DNA of 64,000 nucleotides from Clostridium aciditolerans. Its GTDB lineage: Bacteria; Bacillota; Clostridia; Clostridiales; Clostridiaceae. Location: contig NZ_JAEEGB010000017.1 of the NCBI RefSeq assembly GCF_016316925.1, positions 55,460 to 119,459 on the forward strand. Reading direction: 5' to 3'. The translations under genes were made by a program, and so were the position numbers. The notes beneath the pieces were generated by a model. That model ran no database searches and was not told the origin of the DNA. It saw only the letters and a list, made by a program, of their open reading frames with translations. Below, one piece after another: positions 47,806 through 56,441 of this stretch (its first letter is position 1; each line of letters begins with the position of its first letter).

Positions 47806-48004
47806 TTTTTATAGAGGACAGAGGACAATTGACAGAGGACAATGAAGGTGAGTTTTCTTCCTGACGTCAGAAAACTAATTTATTTTGAGACTCGTTTTAC
47901 TAATGTGAAACGTCGATTTATAAATTAAAGATTTTTCGTAGTGTAACGAAGAAAAATCCTCTTTCACTGTCCTCTGTCCTCTGTCAATTGTCCTCTAAAA
48001 AAAT
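47806..48004. mobile_element. MITE-like repeat, family A, short copy (about 200 bp)
   Basis: The ends are inverted GAGGACA-type repeats closely matching the long copy at 29121-29645, including the shared stretch AAAGATTTTTCGTA near the right end and TTTGAGACT inside. Each end is flanked by a hairpin (AAATTTTGC-AAG-GCAAAATTT left; AAAATGC-TTT-GCATTTT right). No protein frame. Confidence 0.7.
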
Positions 48005-48020
48005 GCTTTGCATTTTTTAG

Positions 48021-48049
48021 TTTACTGATATATCCACTTATTGTATAAT
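48021..48049 (+). promoter_or_regulatory. Sigma-A promoter of yajQ
   Basis: TTTACT, 17 bases, TATAAT, starting just outside the right end of the repeat. Confidence 0.6.
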
Positions 48050-48083
48050 ATCACTTAGGAATTTATGAAAGGTGGTACTTATA

Positions 48084-48575
48084 ATGGCAAAAGATAGTTC
48101 ATTTGATATTGTATCAGATGTAAATATGCAAGAGATGGATAACTCAGTTAATCAGGCGATGAAAGAGATAGAGCAACGTTACGATTTTAAAGGAAGTAAA
48201 GCTCAAATAGTTTTAGAAAAGGATTCTTTAAAATTAAATGCCGAAGACGATTACAAGATCAATGCTATGCTTGATATTCTGAGAGGAAAAATGATTAAAC
48301 GAGGTGTATCAATAAAATGCTTAAATCCTGGTAAAATCGAAAATGCCTTTTCTGGAACATTAAAGCAAGATGTAGAAATCCAAAAGGGTCTTAGCAAAGA
48401 AAAAGCTAAGGAAGTTGCTGCATACATAAAAGAACTTAAACTTAAAGTTCAGGCTCAAATAATGGATGATAAGGTACGTGTCTCCAGTGCTAAAAAGGAT
48501 GACCTTCAGTTAGTGATTCAAAATTTAAAATCAAAAGACTTTGGTGTAGACTTACAATTTATAAACTTAAGATAA
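48084..48575 (+). CDS. yajQ: YajQ family nucleotide-binding protein
   Basis: This is a 163-residue UPF0234/YajQ protein with two ferredoxin-like RNA-binding-type domains; homologues bind cyclic di-GMP or nucleotides in some bacteria. It opens [20 protein letters not shown] and has the family block [18 protein letters not shown] and [24 protein letters not shown] start at the ATG with AAAGGTGG upstream rather than four codons earlier. It has its own promoter and terminator and is unrelated to the cotS genes around it. Confidence 0.92.
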   Translation: MAKDSSFDIVSDVNMQEMDNSVNQAMKEIEQRYDFKGSKAQIVLEKDSLKLNAEDDYKINAMLDILRGKMIKRGVSIKCLNPGKIENAFSGTLKQDVEIQKGLSKEKAKEVAAYIKELKLKVQAQIMDDKVRVSSAKKDDLQLVIQNLKSKDFGVDLQFINLR

Positions 48576-48588
48576 TCGGATAAGACGT

Positions 48589-48617
48589 AAAAACGTGGCT
48601 TTAGGGCCACGTTTTCT
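48589..48617. terminator. Terminator between yajQ and cotS-like gene 2
   Basis: The stem AAAACGTGGC / GCCACGTTTT is followed by TCTGTTTTG on the plus strand and serves the two convergent genes. Confidence 0.85.
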
Positions 48618-48631
48618 GTTTTGAATATAAC

Positions 48632-49651
48632 TTATATACGATTGTCTTTAAATTTCTCTAAAAATTCTTGCCTATCTTCTTTATAATTTGACTTTCTTTT
48701 TAATCTATCTAGAAATACTGACTCATCCCAATCCTTTCTCCTTGTGTAGTAGTCCTTGGATATTGTATAAAAATCCTCCGGGAAAGTTAGCATTGCATGA
48801 AGTACCTCTAATTCTCTATTACTTAAATTATTTTTAGTACAATAATTTTCTATTATAATATTAAACTTTTCTATATCAAAGGCAAAGTTTTTTAGAACCT
48901 TGTTTATAAAGTTACATAAATCATGTACCTTTAAATCGATTATTGCATAGTCAAAATCTATAAAGTACGCCTCCTCATTGTTTATCAATATGTTATGATA
49001 AGCTAAATCGTGGTGACATACTACTATTTTATCTTCCTCACTACAAAGCTTATAATAAAAGGATTCTTCCAGCATACTAACACTCTTTTTAATTTCATCA
49101 ATGTAGTAATCTACATTATTAAGAAATATAGAATCAAATTCGCTTTTTTTCTCATGAATACTAGCTATATTCTTGAAAAACTCCATTTCTTGTATTCTTC
49201 TTTTAAAAGTATCTATTAATTTTCCGGTGTTGTATTTATTGTATAAAGAGGTCTTAAACCCCTCTGATGCACTATGAAGTTCTGCTAAACCCCTAGATGT
49301 AATACTAAGATCTATAGGGTTATTGAAGTTACACTCCTTTCCTTCAACCATATCCATAATGCAGTACATATTTCCATTCCATATAGTATAGATTTCTCCG
49401 TTGACATCTTTTATAAAATCAACTACTCTGCTGTATTTGTTTTTTATATAAGTTAATACATTATATATAAACTTTAATTCTTCTTTTGTATACTCCACTC
49501 TTTTTAAAACTTTATCACCCTTGTCTGTTGATACAATATAAACTCCTCTTACTGGTATCACATCATAAACAGTTAAATTAAATCTATTGAATAGTTCAAT
49601 ACATAGATCATATTTGGTTAGATATTCTTTTTCTTTATACCTATCAAACAT
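48632..49651 (-). CDS. CotS-family spore coat protein 2
   Basis: This is a 339-residue CotS-family protein. It retains CHHDLAYHNILINNEEAYF and FIDFDYA, the catalytic and metal motifs of the kinase-like fold. It is the last gene of a four-gene operon (51680 to 48632) with short gaps (24, 16 and 12 bp). Its long Lys/Glu/Tyr-rich tail differs from copies 1 and 3. Confidence 0.85.
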   Translation of the reverse strand: MFDRYKEKEYLTKYDLCIELFNRFNLTVYDVIPVRGVYIVSTDKGDKVLKRVEYTKEELKFIYNVLTYIKNKYSRVVDFIKDVNGEIYTIWNGNMYCIMDMVEGKECNFNNPIDLSITSRGLAELHSASEGFKTSLYNKYNTGKLIDTFKRRIQEMEFFKNIASIHEKKSEFDSIFLNNVDYYIDEIKKSVSMLEESFYYKLCSEEDKIVVCHHDLAYHNILINNEEAYFIDFDYAIIDLKVHDLCNFINKVLKNFAFDIEKFNIIIENYCTKNNLSNRELEVLHAMLTFPEDFYTISKDYYTRRKDWDESVFLDRLKRKSNYKEDRQEFLEKFKDNRI

Positions 49652-49663
49652 TTCAACACCTCT

Positions 49664-50431
49664 TTAAACTAGGTTATCTCCATCAGCTATAATAGCTTTT
49701 TGTAATTTTTCTGTGTATTGTTCTACTGTCCAATTTTTTGTTCCCTCCCTGTATCTATTACAACACCTAATAAATTCGTAAGGATAAGATATAATAGACA
49801 GAATAAACATATGACTATTTTTATCTAGTGATTCTAGCTCACAAAAATCCTTTATTAAACTGCGGAAATTTATATCTATATTTTTTCTTTTAATTTTTCC
49901 TAGAAAATAAGCTAAATCCATCTCGACCATGTTATAACAACATTCATCAACATCAATTATCTCTAAATTCTTTACCTTTCTCAAATTATTAAAATATGTG
50001 TTACCTAAGCACATTTCCGTTCTTTTCATACTACGCAATATTAAGCTTATATAGTTGCTGTTGTATATGGTATTTATACATTTATTTGCTCTCTCTAAAT
50101 ATATATCACCATATTTAAAAAGCAGATTTTCAAACTCATTATTGACTTCATTTTTCTTTAAATTATTTATCTGCTTAGAAAGTCGCTTTATATAAATCTT
50201 ATATTGCTCTACTGTTTTGCCTATATTATTATCTAATCTCTTATTCATATATCCTGTATATCCAAGAGTCTTTATATGAAATTCACTAATATTATATATT
50301 TGATTCTTTATCTCTGATGCCGTTAGAGATTCAAAATTAATATTATCATCAAAATGCTCTACACATTTAACACCCTTGGATTCTAAATACTTTTTAAAGC
50401 TTTGAGTAAGGTTATCACAATACACTTCCAA
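49664..50431 (-). CDS. Degenerate CotS-like protein (catalytic motifs lost)
   Basis: This 255-residue protein aligns by eye with the C-terminal two-thirds of its CotS neighbours: LEIIDVDECCYNMVEMDLAYFL corresponds to the DFDYC segment and YEFIRCCNRYREGTKNWTVEQY to the C-terminal Trp motif. However, the HxD catalytic loop reads CLGNTYFNNLRK, lacking the catalytic aspartate, and the DFD has become DVD. The N-lobe is replaced by unrelated helical sequence. It is intact as a frame and sits in the operon, so it may be a pseudo-enzyme partner rather than debris. Confidence 0.65.
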   Translation of the reverse strand: MEVYCDNLTQSFKKYLESKGVKCVEHFDDNINFESLTASEIKNQIYNISEFHIKTLGYTGYMNKRLDNNIGKTVEQYKIYIKRLSKQINNLKKNEVNNEFENLLFKYGDIYLERANKCINTIYNSNYISLILRSMKRTEMCLGNTYFNNLRKVKNLEIIDVDECCYNMVEMDLAYFLGKIKRKNIDINFRSLIKDFCELESLDKNSHMFILSIISYPYEFIRCCNRYREGTKNWTVEQYTEKLQKAIIADGDNLV

Positions 50432-50447
50432 ACCTCCCCGTTAATCT

Positions 50448-50648
50448 TTACTTATGTCCTTTCTTCATTTCTTTTAAAATCTTCTTTCTTTTCTTCTCTA
50501 GTTTCATAATTTCCTTCTTTCTTTTGCTTATTTTTTCTAGCTCTTTTACCGACCTTTTTAAACCTTCTACTTTATTCTCATAAGACTTTACATCATCATT
50601 ATTTATTCCATCTTTATAATTATCATATTTATTTTTGTGGTGTCCCAT
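50448..50648 (-). CDS. Lysine-rich coiled-coil small protein
   Basis: I do not recognise this 66-residue protein. Nearly half its residues are Lys or Arg with heptad-like Leu, Ile and Met spacing (residues about 25-63), so a basic coiled coil is likely. The N-terminus is MGHHKNKYDNYKDG. It lies 16-24 bp from the genes on both sides within the cotS operon and has GGAGATC before its ATG. A role in packing the coat or binding polyanions is speculative. Confidence 0.6.
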   Translation of the reverse strand: MGHHKNKYDNYKDGINNDDVKSYENKVEGLKRSVKELEKISKRKKEIMKLEKKRKKILKEMKKGHK

Positions 50649-50672
50649 AAACAGATCTCCTTTCTTATATTT

Positions 50673-51680
50673 TTAGTTATATTTTACAAATCTAAATTCA
50701 TCTATAAAGTCTTGCTTTTCACCTCTATCCTCAAGTGTCTTTTTTAATTTTTTTAAAAAGAACTCTTCTTCCCAAGGCTGTTTTTCCCAGTAATACTGTA
50801 TTCCTATTTGCCAGTAATCCTGTGGGAACTCCATAAAAGCAGCCATAACAGGAATATCCTCTCTTTTCACGTTGTTAACTGAATTATATGCATCTATAAT
50901 AAATACACAGTTGTTTATACTCCACTTCCCATTCTTCATACGTCTCAAGAGCAAACTAGCTAAATCATGAAGATGAGTATCTAACATACAGTAATCAAAG
51001 TCTATAATATTTACTTCTCCGCTTGTACCTATTAATACATTATGGTTCGCATAATCATGATGGCAAAACCCTTTTTTTGATATTTCTTTATTCATTATTT
51101 CAAGGTAATTGCTTCTCATTAAGTTTTCTATAGACCGTTCAGCTCTATCTAGTTCTTCTTCCATCGCATTTAAATAAATTTTATCAAACTCTGTTTTTTT
51201 ATCTTTTTTATCTATTCTTTTTTTAAAATCTAAAATCTCGCTTTTTCTAGTGTTAAAAATTTCTGGCCATTTAAACCAACCTATTCTCGGATTCATATTT
51301 TCTGTTACATCAAATCCATGACTTTTTTTATGAAGTTCAGCTAACTTTGATGCCGCTATCAACACATCTACGGGATTGTCATAATTACATTGACGTGAGG
51401 TAATCCAATTAGTTAAGTATGCATAATATCCTTGTATATTCATATAATCTGTGCCATCCTTGGTTCTAATCATCCTAGGTATATGCTTAAATTTATTGTT
51501 TTGAAGATGTTTTATTGCAGAAAGAATAAATAAGAAATGACCCAAATCGTATCTAATTACTTTTAAACAGTATTCTTTATTGTCGGAGGAAATTTTGTAT
51601 ACATTTTTTATTTTTTCTATATATTGAATTTGGAGTCCATAAGTATCTTGAACGGACTTCCTTACATCGCATATCTCCAA
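50673..51680 (-). CDS. CotS-family spore coat protein 3
   Basis: This is a 335-residue CotS-family protein, closest in length and layout to copy 1, with GFCHHDYANHNVLIGTSG and IIDFDYC intact. Start is a TTG with GGAGGCAGAAGC before it. It is the first gene of the four-gene cotS operon and divergent from GT4 glycosyltransferase 2, repeating the cotS/GT4 arrangement at 46.5 kb. Confidence 0.87.
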   Translation of the reverse strand: MEICDVRKSVQDTYGLQIQYIEKIKNVYKISSDNKEYCLKVIRYDLGHFLFILSAIKHLQNNKFKHIPRMIRTKDGTDYMNIQGYYAYLTNWITSRQCNYDNPVDVLIAASKLAELHKKSHGFDVTENMNPRIGWFKWPEIFNTRKSEILDFKKRIDKKDKKTEFDKIYLNAMEEELDRAERSIENLMRSNYLEIMNKEISKKGFCHHDYANHNVLIGTSGEVNIIDFDYCMLDTHLHDLASLLLRRMKNGKWSINNCVFIIDAYNSVNNVKREDIPVMAAFMEFPQDYWQIGIQYYWEKQPWEEEFFLKKLKKTLEDRGEKQDFIDEFRFVKYN

Positions 51681-51708
51681 GCTTCTGCCTCCAAAATATT
51701 ACTATATT

Positions 51709-51785
51709 ATGTAGTATATGAATTAACCTATATGTATGTGCTAAGTGACACATTTTTCGAATAATATTAATACTATATACTACAT
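51709..51785. promoter_or_regulatory. 11-bp inverted repeat in the cotS/GT4 divergent promoter region
   Basis: The arms ATGTAGTATAT (51709-51719) and ATATACTACAT (51775-51785) are exact complements 55 bases apart. They face the two divergent genes and overlap candidate -10 boxes starting CATA, so each could mark a mother-cell promoter or bind one regulator. Confidence 0.5.
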
Positions 51786-51790
51786 AGGTT
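51762..51790 (+). promoter_or_regulatory. Candidate sigma-E promoter of GT4 glycosyltransferase 2
   Basis: TAATATT, 14 bases, CATAGGTT fits the sigma-E pattern (ATATT and CATACAnT) with two mismatches in the -10. Confidence 0.4.
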
Positions 51791-51842
51791 TTTGCAATTG
51801 ACAAGTTATATAGGCCAATTGTAATTGGAGGTAGATAATTGT

Positions 51843-52961
51843 ATGAAAATTGCTATTGATGCAAGGGGTATTAATTGGTATAAGGGCACTGGTATAGGAA
51901 CTTATACTGATAAGATTTTAAGATATATGATTAAAACTCATAGAGAGATTTTTTATCAAATTTATTGGTCTGGCGGAAATTATGATGAGTTTGAAAATGA
52001 CAATACAAAAATACTAATGGCTTCTAAAAGGCATCATAGATTTTTTGAACAGCATTATTTTCCTCATAATTTAACAAATGATAATATAGATATCTATCAC
52101 ATACCTCAAAACGGAATAGGAATTTCTGAAAGAATACCTTGCAAAACCGTAGTTACTATCCATGACTTAATACCATATATTTTACCTGAGACAGTAGGTA
52201 AGGGATATTTAGGAAAGTTTTTGCAAGAAATGCCTAGAATTGTAGATTTATCTTCTGGGATTATTACCGTATCAGAATGTTCTAAGAGAGATATTTTAAA
52301 ATTTTTCCCTATTGATGAAAATAAGGTTTTTGTAACTCCACTAGCAGCTGATGATAAATATAAGCCATTAGATAAAAAAAAATGCGAATCAATAATAAAG
52401 GAAAATTATAATATTGATAAACCTTTCATACTTTATATAGGTGGTTTTAGTCCAAGAAAAAATGTAAAGTCTTTAATTCTTGCCTTTTCCAAGATATACA
52501 TGAATTTAAAGAAAGAATATAACTTAGTTATAGTTGGAGCAAATAAAGATGATAGGAACCTTTTGAAAGATCTCAGTATTGACTTAAATGTAGAGTCACG
52601 TGTGAAATTTACTGGTTTTGTTGATGAAAATCTTTTACCTGTTTTATATAACGCCTGTGATGTTTTTGTCTATCCATCTTTGTATGAAGGTTTCGGTCTT
52701 CCACCTTTGGAAGCTATGAGTTGTGGCACTCCTGTGATTACTTCCGATATATCTTCTATACCTGAAGTAGTCGGTGATGGTGGTATTTTAATAGATCCTT
52801 TTAATATAGATAGCCTAATGAGTTCATTAGAAAATCTGTTAAATAGTGAGTCTGCAAGAAGCTCCCTCAGTGCTAAGGCATTGCAAAGAGCATCTAACTT
52901 CTCTTGGGAGAAAACCTCCGAAAAAACCGTTGAAGCATATAAAAATATTTTAAGCACTTGA
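51843..52961 (+). CDS. GT4 glycosyltransferase 2
   Basis: This is a 372-residue GT4 enzyme, paralogous to the one at 46651. It has IAIDARGINWYKGTGIGTYT at the start, YIGGFSPRKNVKSLI near 200 and YPSLYEGFGLPPLEAMSCG near 285. I start at the ATG because the longer frame begins inside GGAGG. It is divergent from the cotS operon and followed by a strong terminator. A spore-glycan role is inferred from neighbours. Confidence 0.9.
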   Translation: MKIAIDARGINWYKGTGIGTYTDKILRYMIKTHREIFYQIYWSGGNYDEFENDNTKILMASKRHHRFFEQHYFPHNLTNDNIDIYHIPQNGIGISERIPCKTVVTIHDLIPYILPETVGKGYLGKFLQEMPRIVDLSSGIITVSECSKRDILKFFPIDENKVFVTPLAADDKYKPLDKKKCESIIKENYNIDKPFILYIGGFSPRKNVKSLILAFSKIYMNLKKEYNLVIVGANKDDRNLLKDLSIDLNVESRVKFTGFVDENLLPVLYNACDVFVYPSLYEGFGLPPLEAMSCGTPVITSDISSIPEVVGDGGILIDPFNIDSLMSSLENLLNSESARSSLSAKALQRASNFSWEKTSEKTVEAYKNILST

Positions 52962-52970
52962 AATAAAATA

Positions 52971-53020
52971 AGATAAAACCTCCTGACTGCATTCCGCTCT
53001 CAATCAGGAGGTTTTATCTT
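52971..53020. terminator. Bidirectional terminator after GT4 glycosyltransferase 2
   Basis: The stem GATAAAACCTCCTGA and its complement with a 17-base loop has T-runs on both strands; it lies between convergent genes. Confidence 0.9.
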
Positions 53021-53108
53021 TATATCTTAGAAAATTCCCTATGATTAACCCCTTTACTAAAGATATTATATATCATAATTGAATCTTTGTAAACGTTTTA
53101 TAATAAAA

Positions 53109-54389
53109 TTATTTCTGTAAAATTTTATTCTCACAATCTTTTTCAAGAGAATCTAATATTAGTTTAGGATCCTTTTCTTTTATGTTGGATTGTGTCAAAG
53201 CATTTTTTGCAGCATCTTTTATGATTGGGAAATACTTAGTGTAATTGATTATATATGATCCCTTTTCTGCACTTGCAAATACGTTCCATACTTTTGCATG
53301 AAAATAATCTACTATATTATTAAAGTTTATAAGAGTATACATATATGGATTAGCAGGGAAAGTTCCGTAATTATTAAGCAAATCCATCTGAGCAATCTCA
53401 TCAGTAGCCATAAATTCAACGAACCCTTTTACTGCGGTTGCATTACTTGAATTCTTATTTATTATTAAATTAGCCCCACCCACTGACGAATCTCTATTTC
53501 CTCCGGCTTCAAAAGCAGGTAGTTTCATTATGCTCCATTTGCCCTTATCCTCTGGTATGTTCTTCATAAGTTCACTTATATATGAAGGATCTGCTATAAT
53601 TGAAATTACTGACCCCTGTTTTGCAAGGCTAATAAATTCGTTTTTGGAACTTATATCAACCATTAGCTCTTGTGAATACAGTAACTTAGCTGTTTCTACA
53701 GTCTTTAGCCACTCCTTAGAATTAAAGTCTAATTTACCATCTCTGTTGAAATATGATGTACCTAACTGATTAGCTAAAACTATATTAAAATTATTACTTT
53801 CATCTTGAAGATTAACTAGGAACTTCTTCCCTGTATCTTTGCTGATCCTTTTACCTACAGACACATAGTCATTCCAAGTCTTTATATCATCAACATTTAT
53901 TTTTTCATTTAAAAACACATCGATTCTATACAGAATCACCTTTGGCGAAGTGTTCCACGGTATTCCATATATCTTATTTTTTACAGCTAGATTATCTAAT
54001 TTATTTTTTGGTATTTTATCCTTATATGAACTAACTGCGTCTGTTACATCTAATGCGAACTCTGGGGATTTATCTATAAAGTATTGAACATTTTGATCTT
54101 CTATATTTATTATATCTACAGCATTTTCTTGATTATTTGATTTATCTATAACTTTATCTTTTACATTATTGTCAACTTTTATTTCTATATTTACTTTCGG
54201 ATGAATTTTCTTAAATTTATCTGCTGTGATTTTCAATTGCTCTGCATATTTTTCTTCTGTTGCTATTTTAATTTCACCTTTTAATGTATCTTCTTGCTTT
54301 GTTACATTATTATTTTTACTACAAGAAACTGTTAAAATCAGCATACTGATTAAAATAAATACTAAAAACTTTTTAGTGTTTCTACTCAT
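53109..54389 (-). CDS. Extracellular solute-binding lipoprotein (ABC sugar-type), orphan
   Basis: This is a 426-residue family-1 solute-binding lipoprotein. The signal peptide ends with a lipobox (LTVSCSKNNN, lipidated Cys near 23), and the mature part has the classic fold, with KGEIKIATEEKYAEQLKITADKFKKIHP at the start and a TD-type FVEFMATDEIAQMDLL segment near 330. No permease or ATPase gene is nearby, so it must share another transporter or act alone. Ligand unknown. Confidence 0.85.
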   Translation of the reverse strand: MSRNTKKFLVFILISMLILTVSCSKNNNVTKQEDTLKGEIKIATEEKYAEQLKITADKFKKIHPKVNIEIKVDNNVKDKVIDKSNNQENAVDIINIEDQNVQYFIDKSPEFALDVTDAVSSYKDKIPKNKLDNLAVKNKIYGIPWNTSPKVILYRIDVFLNEKINVDDIKTWNDYVSVGKRISKDTGKKFLVNLQDESNNFNIVLANQLGTSYFNRDGKLDFNSKEWLKTVETAKLLYSQELMVDISSKNEFISLAKQGSVISIIADPSYISELMKNIPEDKGKWSIMKLPAFEAGGNRDSSVGGANLIINKNSSNATAVKGFVEFMATDEIAQMDLLNNYGTFPANPYMYTLINFNNIVDYFHAKVWNVFASAEKGSYIINYTKYFPIIKDAAKNALTQSNIKEKDPKLILDSLEKDCENKILQK

Positions 54390-54426
54390 AGGAACTACAC
54401 TCCTATCATATTTATTTGAATGTACC

Positions 54427-55173
54427 TTATAACTTATTTATCATACTAGCGAGGTAACCAGCTCCAAATCCGTTATCTATGTTTACTACACTAATACCGC
54501 TCGCACAACTATTAAGCATACATAGTAAGGCAGAAAGCCCCCCGAAATTAGCACCATATCCCACACTTGTAGGCACTGCTATTACTGGCTTATCGACTAA
54601 CCCTCCAATGACACTAGCCAATGCGCCTTCCATACCTGCTGCCACAATAACAATCTTTGCACCTCTTATTAAGTCGATTTTATCAAATAATCTATGTATT
54701 CCGGCAACTCCTACATCATATATTCTTTCTACCTTATTTCCAAAGATCTCAGCTGTTACTGCTGCTTCTTCTGCTACTGGTATATCTGATGTTCCTGCAG
54801 TGACTATAGAAATATATGTATTTGTTGTTTCCGGTTCTTTATTTTTTATAGTTATAGTCCTTGCCATTTTGCTATATTCAGCTTTAGGACAGATTTCTTT
54901 AACTAATTTATAAGCCTCCTCTGATGCCCTAGTTCCTAATATATCGCTTCCTCTAGCCAGCATAATTTCCACTATTCCTCTTATTTGTTCTGGGGTTTTT
55001 CCCTCGCAATATATAACTTCAGGATATCCAACTCTTAACTCTCTATGATTATCAACTTTTGCATATCCTAGGTCTTTAAATGGTAAATCCTTTAAATCTT
55101 CTAAGGCTTTATCTATAGCTAAGGATCCATTCTTTACATTTTCTAATAACTCTCTAGTTTCATTAATATTCAT
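54427..55173 (-). CDS. larB: Nickel-pincer cofactor biosynthesis protein LarB
   Basis: LarB carboxylates and hydrolyses nicotinic acid adenine dinucleotide, the first step of the nickel-pincer nucleotide cofactor. The 248 residues have the PurE-like C-terminal core (VAGIHRLFDKIDLIRGAKIVIV and VAAGMEGALASVIGGLVDKPVI). It lies 31 bp downstream of larC, in the same direction. larE, the sulfur-insertion step, and larA, the racemase, are not in the window. Confidence 0.93.
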   Translation of the reverse strand: MNINETRELLENVKNGSLAIDKALEDLKDLPFKDLGYAKVDNHRELRVGYPEVIYCEGKTPEQIRGIVEIMLARGSDILGTRASEEAYKLVKEICPKAEYSKMARTITIKNKEPETTNTYISIVTAGTSDIPVAEEAAVTAEIFGNKVERIYDVGVAGIHRLFDKIDLIRGAKIVIVAAGMEGALASVIGGLVDKPVIAVPTSVGYGANFGGLSALLCMLNSCASGISVVNIDNGFGAGYLASMINKL

Positions 55174-55204
55174 ACTATCATCCTTCTTTCGGGTATCAAT
55201 GCTG

Positions 55205-56416
55205 CTAGATTTTTTGATTTATTTCTTTGTAAATTTCGTTTATACTAACATTATTTTCTAATGCAGCCTTTTTACATTCATCGTATTCAGCCTTGTATTT
55301 TACTCGTTTTTCACCATAGTAAGAATTTTTTATAGTAAATTCTCCATATTTAGTTTGAATTTTATTGAATTCTCTCCTTAGCATATTTCTTTGGACCTTA
55401 TATTTTCTAAATCCTAAAGTAGTAGTTTCAGTTAATATTATCTTCTCAATTTCTTTTTCTTGTTCCTTGCTATATACTACGCTTAATTTAATCCCCGGTC
55501 TTCCTTTTTTCATAATTATTGGAGTCAAATAAACATCTAAAGCTCCTTCTTTAAATAACAATTCCATAATATATTCATACATTTCCGGATTCATATCGTC
55601 TATATTACATTCTAAAACCTCTGCCTCACCTTGTAAAAATTCTTCATTTGGCCTGTCAGTTTTTTGATCTAATTCCTCTGCTAAGAATACTCTTAAAACA
55701 TTTGGAATATCCTTATTATCTTTGTTTCCTATACCATAACCTATTTTGTTTATTTTGAAATTCTTATTATCTCTAAATTCATCAGTCAAATAAGCTATAA
55801 TAGCAGCTCCAGTTGGTGTAGTAGCTTCAAAAGGTATATTAGATTTTAGCGGTATATTTTTTAGTATTTCTACAGTAGCTGGTGCTGGAACCGGCAGCAG
55901 ACCATGGGCACACTTTACAAAACCACTTCCAGCTTCTACAGTAGAACTTATAACCTTATCGACTTTTAGATGAGCAAAGCAAATAGCCGCGCCTACAATA
56001 TCCACTATAGAGTCCACTGCTCCAACTTCATGGAAATGCACTTCTTCTATACTTTTGTTATGCACTTTTGCTTCTGCCTCAGCAACCTTTTTAAAGATAC
56101 TTAGACTTATATGTTTTATATTGCTGTCTAAATCACTTGAGTTTATTATGTTTTCTATATCTTTTAAGTTTCTATGATGATGTTCATGATGATGGTGGCT
56201 ATGTTCGTCATGATGATGGTGATTTAAAATAACATCTACTTTTGTACCGCTAATTCCGTTTTTAACTGTCTTTTCTACTGATATTTTATACCCATCAATA
56301 TTTAGCTTAGAAAGCTCATTTATTAAGTGATTCTTATCTATCCCTAGATCAATTAAAGCCCCTAAATTCATATCTCCACTTATGCCTGAAAAGCAATCAT
56401 AATAAAGTATTTTCAT
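55205..56416 (-). CDS. larC: Nickel-pincer cofactor biosynthesis protein LarC
   Basis: LarC is the CTP-dependent nickel insertase that completes the cofactor. The 403 residues start MKILYYDCFSGISGDMNLGALIDLGID and carry the His-rich metal-binding stretch (HHHHDEHSHHHHEHHH, residues about 65-81) typical of LarC. In Lactobacillus the protein is made by a frameshift as LarC1/LarC2; here it is one uninterrupted frame. It precedes larB. Confidence 0.94.
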   Translation of the reverse strand: MKILYYDCFSGISGDMNLGALIDLGIDKNHLINELSKLNIDGYKISVEKTVKNGISGTKVDVILNHHHHDEHSHHHHEHHHRNLKDIENIINSSDLDSNIKHISLSIFKKVAEAEAKVHNKSIEEVHFHEVGAVDSIVDIVGAAICFAHLKVDKVISSTVEAGSGFVKCAHGLLPVPAPATVEILKNIPLKSNIPFEATTPTGAAIIAYLTDEFRDNKNFKINKIGYGIGNKDNKDIPNVLRVFLAEELDQKTDRPNEEFLQGEAEVLECNIDDMNPEMYEYIMELLFKEGALDVYLTPIIMKKGRPGIKLSVVYSKEQEKEIEKIILTETTTLGFRKYKVQRNMLRREFNKIQTKYGEFTIKNSYYGEKRVKYKAEYDECKKAALENNVSINEIYKEINQKI

Positions 56417-56441
56417 ATTTATCTATCTCCCATATGTTATT

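Noticed and set aside
49664-50431. Frameshifted pseudogene of cotS
   Set aside because: The frame is uninterrupted over 255 codons with a normal ribosome context, and the missing N-lobe is replaced by coding sequence. Divergence explains it better than a frameshift.
51797-51825. TTGACA-17-GTAATT as the promoter of GT4 glycosyltransferase 2
   Set aside because: The -10 is poor and would start transcription inside the ribosome binding site; the CATA-type box upstream fits better.
55205-56416. Expected LarC1/LarC2 frameshift
   Set aside because: The frame is continuous from MKILYYDC to the C-terminus with no slippage site needed.
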